Assembly: GCA_947568835.1 (NCBI GenBank)
Contig: OX387610.1
Coordinates: forward strand, 8,581,501 to 8,645,500
Length of the DNA stretch: 64,000 bases
Direction: 5' to 3'
From: Protonemura montana
Lineage: Eukaryota; Arthropoda; Insecta; Plecoptera; Nemouridae
The notes beneath the pieces were generated by a model, which was given only the letters and a program-made list of their open reading frames with translations, was not told where the DNA came from and made no database searches. Position numbers and translations under genes: made by a program. Below, piece by piece: positions 12,194-23,240 of the stretch; positions within the stretch are counted from its first letter, which is position 1, and every line of letters starts with the position of its first letter.

Positions 12194-12435
12194 AAACTAA
12201 ATCTTGGTTTACATTTAAAAAATTCAGTTCTTTTCACATCACATTAAAAAATTAAAATCTAAAACTACACGCACATTTAAATTAAATTAAAAGTCTTCAT
12301 AGAAAAACGAGTCCTCCGCAAGCATTTTAATATTTAAAGAAAAACAGCGAAATATGCTGAACATTAAATATGTTAATTTCACACAAAATTTTGCTTAACG
12401 TCTAAAAAAAAGCACACGTTCACAAAATTTCGACT

Positions 12436-13069
12436 CTACGTCAAAAGACGATGATATTTAACTGGTTTCTTACTCTTTTCTATCACGTAAAACGAGTGTG
12501 GTTTACCATTACCCGAGAAATACTTATTGACATGCGTTTTCTGCACTGGAGATTTCAAAGTTGGCGCGTAATAAGACATAATAGGCTTTTCATGAGCACC
12601 TGTCTTCCGTACGTGGGTACCATGATGTCCAGTCGCCTTAACTCCATTCTTCGACCAATTCGAAGAGACAATCTTCAACTTTGTCACCTCGTTATTACCG
12701 TCAGACAATCGGGACATATGTCGCCTTTCCGCGGCCATTTTGTTCAGCATCGGTAGATTCCAGTGGTAGATTTTACCAGGTTTTCCGTTACTTTTGAATC
12801 CCATCGGTAGTTTTTTGACAGAGTTGAAACCGTTTACCGGCTTAAAGTGTGAGTAGTAGAAAGGGTTTGGGGGCAATTTTACCACGAAAATGTGGGAGTC
12901 GGCGTTGGAGCCACGTGACTCGCTGGCGAGCCGCTTGCGATGGTGATTTGGGGCGACTGGTCGTTTTGAAAGTCCTAGTTTTGTCATCAGGTGGTGGTTT
13001 TTGGCTGAAGAGTCCTTGGCGGAGACCGTGATCGTGAAGGCGAGGAGGACTGTGGCCAGCGTCAGAATT
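12436..13069 (-). CDS. Secreted basic insect protein, main coding exon
   Basis: The longest frame with an ATG codes 183 aa (from 12987), but the same frame stays open upstream to 13068 and begins right after a splice acceptor (ttgttccag). The added 27 codons form the hydrophobic core of a signal peptide (ILTLATVLLAFTITVSA) ending in a small-x-small cleavage motif before KDSSAK. With the candidate exon at 14565-14569 the product is about 212 aa. The mature protein is rich in Lys, His, Asn and Gly and has no Cys in the mature part. Two blocks look constrained: IFVVKLPPNPFYY at about 62-74 and LPMGF-GKPGKIYHWNLP at about 89-108 (full-length numbering). Such Tyr/Pro/Gly blocks in small secreted proteins suggest an extracellular or cuticle-associated role, but I do not recognise a named family. 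It has a single stop, no internal break, and a 3' UTR probably ending near 12190. Confidence 0.85.
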
Positions 13070-13141
13070 CTGGAACAATCATTTATTTGTTAGTGACAAA
13101 TCAGTTGAAAAAAAAATATTTTGGAAACTAGTGCCGAGGTT

Positions 13142-13252
13142 CGAGCACTATTAAGCACTACCTAGCACTATCCAGCACTTTCCAGCACTATCCAGCACTA
13201 TCGAGCACTACCCAGCAATATCCTAGCACTATCCTAGTACTACACAGCACTA
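13142..13252. repeat. 10-bp AGCACTA repeat in intron
   Basis: About eleven imperfect 10-11 bp units of nnnAGCACTA. It lies about 75 nt upstream of the splice acceptor of the secreted-protein gene, within its proposed intron, so it would be transcribed as TAGTGCT-rich RNA. Confidence 0.8.
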
Positions 13253-14035
13253 TTATCGTAAAAACCCCTGTCTAAATAGAAACACAAGGATTGAAAATGA
13301 CAATATAACGAAGCTTTGAATAAGAAATCCTGTTGAACTTTAAGATACGTGGCCCTAAGACAAAGCAGCGGCAAGTTGAGAAACGGAGAAAGGATATTTC
13401 AATTTTACCACTGATATTTTTCATCAGAAAAATTCAGAGTAAATTTATCAAGAAATACGGCTTCTCTATGTAAAAGCAGTCTTTATCCCTTGGGTCATTT
13501 ACACCTAATTTCCAAAGAGCTATTAAACAAATTACATGTCAATTATCTGTATAAATGTTAAACATGTTCTTAATAGATTTCAGGAATAGTAATTTCGTAG
13601 CTCCTTGATAAATCAAACTGTCTGAGAAGCTTTGTCGATAAACCGATAATTACAAGGCATATACAGGTAGGTATATGTAACAATTATTTCTGCACATTTT
13701 ACTGAAAAATTAGTGGTAAATCTGCGCTATAAACAATTTTGTCCGTTAGTTTAGAAGTGTGGTGCGTTTCTGAAACAAGTTTGGAATTTAAAAACCAATC
13801 GAAACCTTTCCGCAGTTCGGTTGATTCCCCCCCCCCCCCCCCGGTTTGGCTGGTCTTAAACTTGAGCAATTAAATTTACATAAAGCGATTAAAATAATGC
13901 GAAATCTGGGGGCATTATCTTCAAATCATCTATCATTACAATCGATGTGAAACACTAAACTGCCAAAATAGCGAACAAAAGGTATCGCCATTGAGTTTAT
14001 AGGTATTGTCAGAAGGGCAGCATTATTTTTAAGCT

Positions 14036-14284
14036 TTTTGCTTGGTAATCGAGTCGACAACACGTGGTAACGGAGGATGGTACCTGATGGCGCTTGCATC
14101 TGTTCTTTTTTTAAAAATCTCTGCAGTTAAATAATTACCACTTAAAATATCGATACATGTATATCTATGTTAAGATTAGCATTAGTAAAGATTATTTAAG
14201 TGTAAGCCAGTTTTAAATACGAGTAATCTTTGAGAAATAACGAAATGAAATAATACGACGGTAACACCATCTAGTGGCACCCTA
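14036..14284 (+). mobile_element. tRNA-SINE family 2 body
   Basis: Diverged copy, opposite in orientation to the host gene. Recognisable blocks: caacacgtggtaacgg, gatggcgcttg, aaaatatcgatacatgtata, gtgtaagccag, and tacgacggtaacaccatcta at the 3' end. Confidence 0.75.
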
Positions 14285-14564
14285 AATTTTTGTTGGTGAA
14301 GTATTCATTTGGTGGACATTTTTACAAACATTAGCGCTGTGGTCGTACGGTAAAACCCTTTTTTTTTAAATAGTATACCTACAGTTGATCAATTCATTTA
14401 TTCGGAAATATGTATCGAATAATTAGCATGACAATGGAAAAATTGCTCGTCTTCTAAATCTTATACGTACCACGCTCAAATTTTTATGAATAATCCACCA
14501 CGATTTTCAATTTACCGGCTTACTATATTAAGCAAAGTCATAAACAACATTACTGGTACGTTAC

Positions 14565-14569
14565 CTCAT
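14565..14569 (-). CDS. Candidate coding exon 1 (ATG AG) of the secreted-protein gene
   Basis: On the minus strand ATGAG is followed directly by gtaacg, a usable donor. Joined to the exon at 13069 it restores the reading frame in phase 2 and gives the N terminus MRILTLATVLLAFTITVSA, a textbook signal peptide. Of the minus-strand ATGs I examined between the acceptor and here, none gave an in-phase donor. Upstream there is only a weak TATA-like TAAAAAT and a possible TCACTG initiator, which would leave a very short leader, so the transcription start is uncertain. Confidence 0.5.
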
Positions 14570-17395
14570 ACACAATCACAGTGAACAGTTACGAGTATTA
14601 TTCATAATTTTTACATTACAATATTACCTTTTGTCTGCTTTGATAAACAGTTTAATCCGTATATACGGGAGAATAATTGGATTTTGACATAGATTGGTCT
14701 GAGGAATGTGTACAGTACAGTTCAATAGAACGTGAGAGTTGAAAATTGAGCATGTACCCACTCCTCAAAACTATGGTCTTTGTACAGGTAAACATATAGG
14801 TAAACTATGGTTGTAGAACAAATCTTTGAAACAAGTACTAGTACAACTTTGTATATATCATGAAAAAAATAACAATTGTTATACATGATTTTTTTTATAG
14901 ATTCTGTAACGATAAATTTGTGATAAACATGCCATTTACAGCTACAAGCGCATCTTGGGATTAAATAAAATATCTATGCCCTAAACTGCCTGCAGTTTCT
15001 ACAGGTGAGCAGACCGATTTTCTATAATTACTATACAAGGTAGCTGAGAACCATTACGATGAAAAAATAACAAATCACACTTCTATTATAAGTAACGACC
15101 GCATTCACATAATTGATAATAATTAGAGTAATTAAACAAGAAATTACGTAAGGTTGTGCGTTATGGAATTGTGGATAACCTCACTATATAACAACAAGGT
15201 CAAAGACCCAAGAAATAAGGAAGACACATTTTGTGATCGTGAAAAAAAAAGGAAACAAAACAAATATTCAAGAAGTGGTTAGCCTTGTGTGTCTTTTAAA
15301 AAGTATTCAATGCCTTTTTGGACATATAAGATGTTTGTCTGTAAACTTGAAACATTTTTTCACCATATTGTACTATCATCATGTCTGTCGAGACGTTTTT
15401 TTTTCTATCTGGCACGTGTGAAATATTTCATGGGTCCCTTTGGCAGATGGTTATTACTGTGTCATTAAACTTTTGATATATGTACTACCTATATCTATGT
15501 AATCGTAGCTATTAGAGATTGTTATGATGTATACCCTTAAGGTATCCAGGTCGTTTTGAGACGGTGGATTTTTCATGATCTCATCCTTAGGAAATACCTG
15601 TTCTGACGATGGGAGAGGTCAAAAAATGTTGAGTCTGATGGTAAGGTACTAAAATTTGGTGCTATTTAATATGTTGTCGAGCGTGTTTTTGTTTCTTTTT
15701 GAAAAAATAGAGCACTTTATTAAAAAGAGACAGAAAAAAAACTGACGACAGGTTGATATTAAGTTTATACTGGATGGTAAAATCGTGGAAAAAAAATCGT
15801 TTGTGGTCACCATACACTTTCATATAGTCAAAAGTAGTTTGACTACTTGACCTTTCGTTTTCAGATGAGTCAGCTTTGGTACCAAATTTTGCTTGAAAAA
15901 GGCAGATAACTGACGAGAAAGTTTTATACAAAGAATACATTTAGGTATCTGGGGTCAGTTTTGCAGTGCCAATATAAAAAAATTTAGCACGGTTTAGATT
16001 AAAATAGAAATATGTCTGATTGGTTTTTCTAACAGATTATCTAACTAATTCGACAGATTTTGCTAACGGATATCGTTACTTTGGCCCTTAAGAAAGTTTT
16101 AATTCAGAAATCGATAAGTTTGAGATGATAAATAGATAAATCAATGATAAACAGAGATTTGAAAGAAACTGAAAGAAAATAAATGAACACTGATCACCAA
16201 ACATGTGGTGACAGTTGACGATCGCATAAATAACTTCAATGGCATGTTTACTTGTAAATATTGTGATTTTCTTGTTTTAAATTGGTACAACATCTTGTAA
16301 AACACCGTGTTCACCTGTACGTGGTGTCATTTTGCTACATTCGTCTACGGAAATGGCACTTTTTTTCAAGTCGCAAGATCTCTACACTTTACGCTAACAA
16401 GACAGATTCCTGAGAAAAATATCGAAACGTTTGGAAAATTGATCGTGACACGTCGTATAGAGAATCAAAATCATTATTTTTTAAATATTTTTGATGAGAA
16501 ATTGACCGTTTTAATTGGATAAATTAACGTGCTAGAAAAATAGGCAACGAGAAAAAAAAACTAATGATATTAAAAAAAATCGTGAATGTCCTTGGGCTAG
16601 GTTAGATGATAGAATATGTAGAGGGTCAATTTGCTACTTCATTATTCATGCTCATCCGTGTTGACAATAAAATTGAATAAAAAACAAAATAAATTCCATT
16701 TCAAATTCAGCTTTGGAGGACATTGCTCGAAGTGCGATAAAATCTTGCGCAGTCATCGAAAATAATTCACCAAAAACTGTACTCTGAAATTTCGCAATGT
16801 TAACACATTAGACATTTTAATATTTGCTCTCGTGTCAAATTAGGAACTGCCTTTTTTAGGAACATGTTGAAGAACTAATTTTTTTTTTGCACGATGTTAA
16901 CGATTTACGGACGACATATGGCTATATGCAATTAGATTTTCAATTGACAATTGGTTTAATGTGTGGGGTACTTAGACTAATACCCAATTACTCTAATAAC
17001 CGAGGAGTAAATCAAGTCAAATAAAATAATTGAGATAAAAAAAAATATTTTCCAAGTAAAATTGCACTTTTGCACTAACAGCTGCCCAAGAAAGCATTTT
17101 TATTCCGATTTGGCTTAATTTTAATTTCACTCATTTTCAAACCCAAAGCTCTAAAACAACCTAACCAATTGATTGATATTTTTTAAGTTTAACGATGCAT
17201 TATTTTGATAATAGCACATCTTATGACATCGGTAAATTAACTGAAGATTTCAACTATGATATTGAACCTAACCTAGCCAATCACCATATCTACCATTAAC
17301 CATGATAAAAATCACAACATTTGCAAACATGGAACAAATTAAAAAATCTCGTTCACACATCTCTTCATCATAACGGGTGACCATCAAAACACATC
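14570..17395. other. Intergenic, nothing recognised
   Basis: AT-rich spacer upstream of the secreted-protein gene. Small open frames (for example the 92-aa frame at 15662-15940) lack motifs or splice context. Confidence 0.45.
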
Positions 17396-17465
17396 CTCGT
17401 AACCAACCCCTCCCCCCTGTCCCCTCACCATGCCCCCCCCCCCCCCTGTCCCCTCACCACGCCAC
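17396..17465 (+). repeat. C-rich tract with a duplicated unit
   Basis: The words ctgtcccctcaccatg and ctgtcccctcaccacg flank a run of 14 C (17433-17446), giving a strongly pyrimidine-biased 70-bp patch. Confidence 0.8.
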
Positions 17466-17634
17466 ACACCTCTAATTCCCAGGCGAGCAGATCATCGTCT
17501 GTGGTCAAAACCAGTCCACGGACACATCTCCAAATTTGGCGAGTTACTTCCCTGTGCACAATAAACAGTACCGGTCCGGCAAGACGTTCGTTCAACCCGC
17601 CTTATGCTCTGTTTCATCTAGAGACGGACGGGTA

Positions 17635-18310
17635 TAGATAGGATTTCCGTGTTGCAATGTTGGAAATACCGAAGTTAAGCAACACTGCGCTGGATCAGGT
17701 ATTAGATGCGTGACCATCATACAGATGACCAGTTCTGTTCAGGAGAGAGGTTGGAGGGAAGAAAGTTAAGCAACACTGCGCTGGATCAGGTATTAGATGC
17801 GTGACCATCATACAGATGACCAGTTCTGTTCAGGAGAGAGGTTGGAGGGAAGAAAGTTAAGCAACACTGCGCTGGGTCAGGTATTGGATGCGTGACCATC
17901 ATACAGATGACCAGTTCTGTTCAGGAGAGAGGTTGGAGGGTTGAAAGTTAAGCAACACTGCGCAGGGTCAGGTATTGGATGCGTGACCATCATACAGATG
18001 ACCAGTTCTGTTCAGGAGAGAGCTTGGAGGGATGAAAGTTAAGCAACACTGCGCTGGGTCAGGTATTGGATGCGTGACCATCATACAGATGACCAGTTCT
18101 GTTCAGGAGAGAGGTTGGAGGGTTGAAAGTTGAGCAACACTGCGCTGGGTCAGGTATTAGACGGGTAACCATCATACACATGACCAGTTCTGTTCGGGAG
18201 AGAGGTTGGAGGGTTGAAAGTTAAGCAACACTGCGCTGAGTCAGGTATTAGACGGGTGACCATCATACACATGACCAGTTCTGTTCGGGAGAGAGGTTGG
18301 AGACTTTACA
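17635..18310 (+). repeat. 91-bp satellite born from the 5S-derived SINE, 7 units
   Basis: Seven units start at 17674, 17765, 17856, 17947, 18038, 18129 and 18220, each exactly 91 bp on the gttaagc anchor (gttgagc in the sixth). One unit contains the 5S box A region (gttaagcaacactgcgctgg), a decayed box C region (ggtattggatgcgtgacc), the linker atcatacagatgaccagttc, and the beginning of the SINE body (gagagaggttggagg). It is therefore a head-plus-body-start segment amplified in tandem, not a 5S gene cluster. Sequence before the first unit (17652-17673, gttggaaataccgaa) is the preceding part of the 5S head. Units differ at a few positions: tagatgcg, tggatgcg and tagacggg. Confidence 0.92.
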
Positions 18311-18380
18311 GCCGGAAAATGTGCCGCGATGTCGTCATCAGTACACACTTAACGCGCCGTTAGGCTAAATGTTCTTGGCA

Positions 18381-18467
18381 CTCGAATTTGGGCACCAATT
18401 TTTGAGAGGTTATTAGTATTCCTAAAAATAAAATAATGTGCTCATTGCAAACGTTTGCAATTTAAAT
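18381..18467 (+). mobile_element. tRNA-SINE family 1, 3' end
   Basis: Starts at tttgggcaccaatttttgag and ends in the 18-bp perfect palindrome ATTGCAAACGTTTGCAAT (18444-18461). The tRNA head is absent. Confidence 0.75.
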
Positions 18468-20221
18468 CAGACTTAATATTGTTTCTGTCACAAATCTTTT
18501 CGAAGCTGAAAAATGCTTACCCCTTTAACGCGCGGGCAAAACATCAGCATCTCAAAATGAAATACAGTATAACGTCGCAATATGTTTTCATTTGATGTCC
18601 ATTTTTATTTTCGCAAACAAGTCGCGGAAACCGTGAATGTAATTATTCTCTACTCGCTATGGTAGGATGCACGTGGTCTCGTGCTCGTGATTCTGCACAG
18701 GAGTGCATGTGAATTGGTTGAATGCGCTTTGTCATATGATGTTTAGTATTTTTGTTGGACTTCAAGTGCATTTGTTTTGTTTGCATTAAGTAAGGAATCT
18801 GTGCTTTGGTTGTTGTCATCGTGGTCACTTTGGAATTCACAGAGTTTCCACAATGCAGTGGCCCCAAGTGACATAAGCGGCAAATTTCAAATTCAATAAA
18901 TGGGGGTACTGTATGGTATTGCATGGTTCTTTTGGTTGTGGTCCCATTTCAACCAAAATGCCCACTCCCTCAAAATCTCAAGCGGCCGTAGGCAGCGGGT
19001 TCTGCTGGTAGTTTATAAATGCATAATAAGAATGTATTTATGCTTCTAGTGTAACTTGAATGTGCCTTCCATGCGACAATGCCGACGAGATTTAATTTAA
19101 TTTTGTTTTTAGTTTGAACTTTCTGAAAATTTATTTTTAAAAGTAAAGTTATAGTAACGATGTGAAAACTATGTGAAAATTAATAATGATTATGTTGAAG
19201 TGCTTTTAAGATCTTGTTTATAAGTAACTTTATAACCAATAATCCTGTTCCAATAGCTCCTACATAAGGTTAAGGGTTTTCAATTTACCTATAAACTCAA
19301 TGGTAAAACTAAGTGGATGTAGACAACCATCTTTAATTTTCAAAAGCTTTTCATGAAGCAGCTTCCACGTGCAAAGATGCAAGTTAATTGTTATCAAACC
19401 AAACAAATTTCCATTGCGTATAAGAATTGTACTTTTTGGTCAAATTATTTGGGAGTTTCCAAGAACTACTTCTTCCATTTTTAATATTTTCCCATATTTA
19501 AGCACCTTAGCTCTGTTATTTATAATATTTTTTCTTTTTCTATCGTTAATTTTCATGTGCATAGCCATATTGGTTGTTGATACTAAACAATTTGCTATGG
19601 TTGCCAAATTTGCCATAAGGCAATACACATGTTTGTTTTACATATAAATGCGATATGGCAAATGATGTAAGAACTATTCAGAGAAGAACAGTAGCAATTT
19701 TAACTTTGCCAATGTCTTGGAGTAAAGAAAATAAATAGCAAGCACTATCATTCAACCTCCCCCCCCCCCCCCCACACCCACTTAACCAATTACCAATAAA
19801 CATACTTTCCAAGAAAACTCACAAGAAGCAAATTCCACTGATTAAATAATAGCACGTAAGACAAGATACGATTACCATGAAGTTAGCTATCGTATGCACC
19901 CATGATTCGTACGCACGCCGACAGGTAATGCGTCGTTAAACGATTAACTCGACGTTGAAATTACAAAATTACATGGCAGACATGCTATGGCCGATCTGTC
20001 TGCTGAGTTACCTGTGGCATCGATGGTCAGTCTCTGGATGGGTGAACGATTATTTGTTATTGCCTAGGCAGGACACCCATTAAATGTTGTGTTCAGTTTA
20101 GACCGCCAGCAGACTGGTTTTACTGTAGAAGAGTTTGTGTGGAAAAAGAATAAGATAACTATTGTACACGAGCTAAAGTTTTACAATACCTATTTTGTGA
20201 TTTTTTTTATTTACTATATTC
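18468..20221. other. Intergenic; C15 tract
   Basis: A run of 15 C at 19759-19773. Otherwise AT-rich. The opposing open frames at 19369-19647 and 19440-19628 are antisense shadows without recognisable features. Confidence 0.45.
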
Positions 20222-20790
20222 AATTCAGTGAGAGTACACTTTTTTCCGATAGAGGCGCCATTGGTCGTTTTAGTGTGACAAGCTGGCCAACTGTCATTTA
20301 AAAAAAAAAACACCAATAATACAGCAACGAATCCAACGTCAAATTGGAGTTATTCTAGTTTGACAGGTTGTGACGTGATATAGCGTCACTAGAATAAGAA
20401 TGACTGTGAGTATTCACAGCCTCTTGGTTCTACTCCCTGGAGAACTGTCATTCTCAACAAATACACTAAAATAGTCTCTAAAAGCCAGTGTCCAAATAGC
20501 TCAATTGGCTAGAGCAACACAGATCGGAGTTCGAGTCCCCAGTTGGGCATCAATTTTTGAGACGGTTATAGTGTTGATAATAAGAAAATACCGCACTTCA
20601 ACTTCATCTTCCTTTCGCTTTTCAGTTCTTTTTGTGTCCAGATCATTTCTTTTACGAGAAATTATAAGAATTTTTCAACCAATTATAATAATGTTACGTT
20701 TAGTTTTGCAAATGTGATAAACATTTTGAAATCCCAGAACTAAAATTATAAATTAAATTGCAATCATGAGTTGGTAGCAATGCTGGGGAC
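20222..20790 (+). mobile_element. Dispersed element E, interrupted copy
   Basis: The 5' block (20222-20310: cagtgagagtacac, ttccgatagaggcgcc, ggtcgtttt, aactgtcattt) and 3' block (20600-20790: ttataagaattttt, attttgaaatccc, gagttggtagcaatgctggg) match the shorter copy at 41896-42215 in the same order. About 290 bp between them is extra and includes a tRNA-SINE family 1 insertion. No coding capacity is seen. The class is unknown. Confidence 0.65.
20489..20602 (+). mobile_element. tRNA-SINE family 1 with A and B boxes
   Basis: The head shows an A box (tagctcaattggctagagc) and a B box (agttcgagtcc), separated by less than in a true tRNA, so this is a pseudo-tRNA head. The body is gggcatcaatttttgagacg plus gttatagtgttgataata, and the tail is cut short after aaaataccgc. 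It lies inside element E. Confidence 0.8.
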
Positions 20791-21171
20791 AGTTCTTGTG
20801 CTAGTATCTTCTAGCAAAGACTAGGCTGTAAACATGATAACGTAATTTCATTTAATTATTTTTGTTTATTTATTATTTTATGAACACTATAGATTGCCAA
20901 TTTGTTGGAAGAGTGCATCAATAAACATTAGAAATCAAGAAAAATATCTGTAATTGAAGTACATTGCAAAGAAAGGGTATGTTAATTTAATCAATCCACG
21001 ATTGTAATAAAAGGTAGATCTAATAAAAAAAATAAGTACACAACGAATTGATTATTTGTACAAAATCGCAAGGGAAATGTTTGATGGCAAAAACATTTTA
21101 ATATCCCAATGATGCTTGCAACCGTTCTTTTTAAACAAAGCTTTACAATTAATTGATAAAAACTAAAAATA
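20791..21171. other. Intergenic, nothing recognised
   Basis: AT-rich spacer. Confidence 0.45.
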
Positions 21172-21320
21172 TCGGTACACGTATACCAATTATTGACGTG
21201 TAGCTCAAATAAAGAATAATTGAGCGTAAACCAGACTCAAATGCGAGTAATCTGTGAGAAATAATAAAATAAAAATCATTATCACTAAAAAACGTCGTTG
21301 ACTTCAACTAGCAGTTGGAT
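21172..21320 (+). mobile_element. tRNA-SINE family 2, 5'-truncated
   Basis: Starts at aaaatatcggtacacg and continues with attgagcgtaaaccagactc, aaatgcgagtaatctgtgag and aacgtcgttgacttcaacta. Confidence 0.75.
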
Positions 21321-22172
21321 ATTTAGATAGATAGTCAGATATTTATACAAATAAATATCCAATAAGCCTCGAGTACGCCACCTATTGTCCTTCGATTCCT
21401 ATAAGGTGAGATCATCTAAAAAAAATCCCAAAAGGCACTCGACAAAGAATGCATCTCTCAGCTATATCACATTATGTGAGTTGAAACCACGAGACAGAGT
21501 AAAAAATCACCGAAGATTAACATGGTAATTATTTCTGGCATCATAATAACATACCCTCCGAGGCAATTGTATGGACTTTACCATTGTTTCACATCCCAGA
21601 CCATTGAATCCATCGTCGTGATGTCGCTGGGGCATACAGGCTGTAAGAATGCAATGATATACGATCATCGTCCCAATTCTCATGAAACCGTCGTGTCTTT
21701 GAGAGTCCAATTCAAGACACCTTCTCAATAGTTCTTTCTTGATATTTTTACTACTCGTCTCACACAACCGCAGACAAAAGCAGCGTTAAAAATCTTAAAA
21801 TATACGTTAGCCACATCTTTGCATGTGAATTGGTTACAAAGACCCGCTAAGAAAAAAAAAAGAAAAAACCTCTTCGACGACACGCTATTTGCTGAGGTGC
21901 AAGGATTTTATTGCATTTTTCCGACAGTTTAGCTAAAAATTCGTTTCCTCATATTCGCCAAGTTGTTAAAATCATTACGATCCGAAGATAAAATTCACGA
22001 CTTTGCCACGCTGAAAAAATAATAAGTGTTTAAACGTTTTCATGCCATGTAATTTAATTTTTTTAATTTCTTTGTTTCTTTATTATTTCAAACTGCATTT
22101 CATCTTGAGAACGAGTCAAGAACTCATGTCTAAGATGAGTTTAACAGACAAAATGACTACAGCAAAACAATG
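21321..22172. other. Intergenic, nothing recognised
   Basis: AT-rich spacer. Mutually antisense frames near 21507-21767 have no recognisable motif. Confidence 0.45.
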
Positions 22173-22432
22173 AGGATGCTACTAGGTGGCGTCACCGTCG
22201 TTTCGAGTGTTTGAGATTTTCATTTCGTTATTTCTCACTGATTTCTCGCATTTGAGACTGGTTTACCCTCAATTAATATTTATTTATGCTAGCCTCAACG
22301 ATTGATAAACATGTATAAATATTTTGAGTCGTAATTATTTAATCATTGAGGTTTGTTAAGTGCCTTAGGGTGGCATCTACCGTTGTCGGTTCGTTTCCTC
22401 TACAAAAAGTTTAATACTAACGCTGTCTCTCT
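22173..22432 (-). mobile_element. tRNA-SINE family 2 body
   Basis: Near full-length body in minus orientation. Plus-strand reading shows actaggtggcgtcaccgtcg, tttctcgcatttgagactgg, tttaccctcaattaat and ggtggcatctacc in reverse family order. Confidence 0.85.
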
Positions 22433-22954
22433 GAATATACCTTTAAACTAAATGATATCATAATCTACTAATAATTAAAAGATATACAAAATAGCTCTTT
22501 TCAAACGTTTTGACTCCGCAGAACAAAAGAAAGACATCAGAAAATGTCTTCTTGCATTCAAACCATCTCCATCTCATGTTTAAATCGAGTTCAGTTGTTT
22601 TTAGACCCATTCCTACATCTGAAGCACGGCTTTCCGGTATTCTCGAGAAACAGATCGTGTAACCATAGCAACTGACGTCTCGACTTCTGACACGCGGTAG
22701 TTTTTGATTCTGTCCGTTTGCCGCTCGTGACGGGCTGATTAGAGGGCATAGGTAGAGGAATCTCCACGAGAATATCAGAATTGGGATACAAATCTTGGGA
22801 AATGATCGGTGATTTCTGGTGTAGTAATCATAATGCCAGGCGTTGTTGGCAAGTTGGTAATCAAAAGTGAAGTTGAAAAGTGAGAATGTGGGAGAACTAA
22901 GTGGTTTTAACGCTACCATCGAATGCACCTTGAAAACATTTTACTTTCAAGATG
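22433..22954. other. Open frames on the minus strand, gene status unclear
   Basis: A 156-codon frame (22458-22928) and, in a different minus frame, an open stretch without ATG (about 22591-22815) beginning after a ttactacaccag acceptor-like site. The second reads more like protein (rich in Ser, Pro, Asn, Lys) but lacks a clear donor and a recognisable domain. Neither is called as a gene. Confidence 0.3.
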
Positions 22955-22959
22955 CGAAA

Positions 22960-23062
22960 ATCAGGTGTTGATGTGCATTTATTCAAAACCCATTTCAAAT
23001 AGTTTTTCTTAAAACTAGTGCTAAGGATAGATCAAGTAGACATGAGTCTAAAAACCATCATA
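22960..23062 (+). mobile_element. Foldback element, one arm
   Basis: Contains ttcaaaacccatttcaaata, gtttttcttaaaactagtgc and gacatgagtctaaaaaccat, which match the right outer arm of the foldback element at 54603-54885. Confidence 0.75.
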
Positions 23063-23154
23063 ATCTCCGCTGATGTTCGCCATATTGACAAACTGTTTCT
23101 TTTCAAACTGTTATAAAAAAATTAACTATCACAATACAGGGATTTTGTAGATAT

Positions 23155-23240
23155 AATAAGTATTTTGAAATCCCGTTTATTGAAGTTTTATAGATGAGTT
23201 GGTAGCAATGCTGGGGGGCAGGCCTTGTGGGCCTTCTCTT
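23155..23240 (+). mobile_element. Element E, 3' end only
   Basis: Shares aagtattttgaaatccc and gagttggtagcaatgctggg with the copies at 20700 and 42125. Confidence 0.65.

Larger units (their letters stand above)
13070..14564 (-). other. Proposed intron 1 of the secreted-protein gene
   Basis: Bounded by gtaacg at the 5' side (minus strand, after ATGAG) and by ttgttccag at the 3' side. It contains the 10-bp repeat at 13142, a C16 tract at 13827-13842 and a family 2 SINE at 14036-14284. It rests on the exon 1 call and is no stronger than that. Confidence 0.5.

Noticed and set aside
12451-13078. Other frames over the small gene (101 aa plus strand, 78 aa minus strand, 60 aa plus strand)
   Set aside because: Shadows. 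The 78-aa minus frame runs through the splice acceptor of the real exon.
17674-18310. CRISPR-like array (regular direct repeats)
   Set aside because: Adjacent 91-bp units are nearly identical throughout, with no variable spacers. The same holds for the 45-, 43-, 36- and 87-bp arrays.
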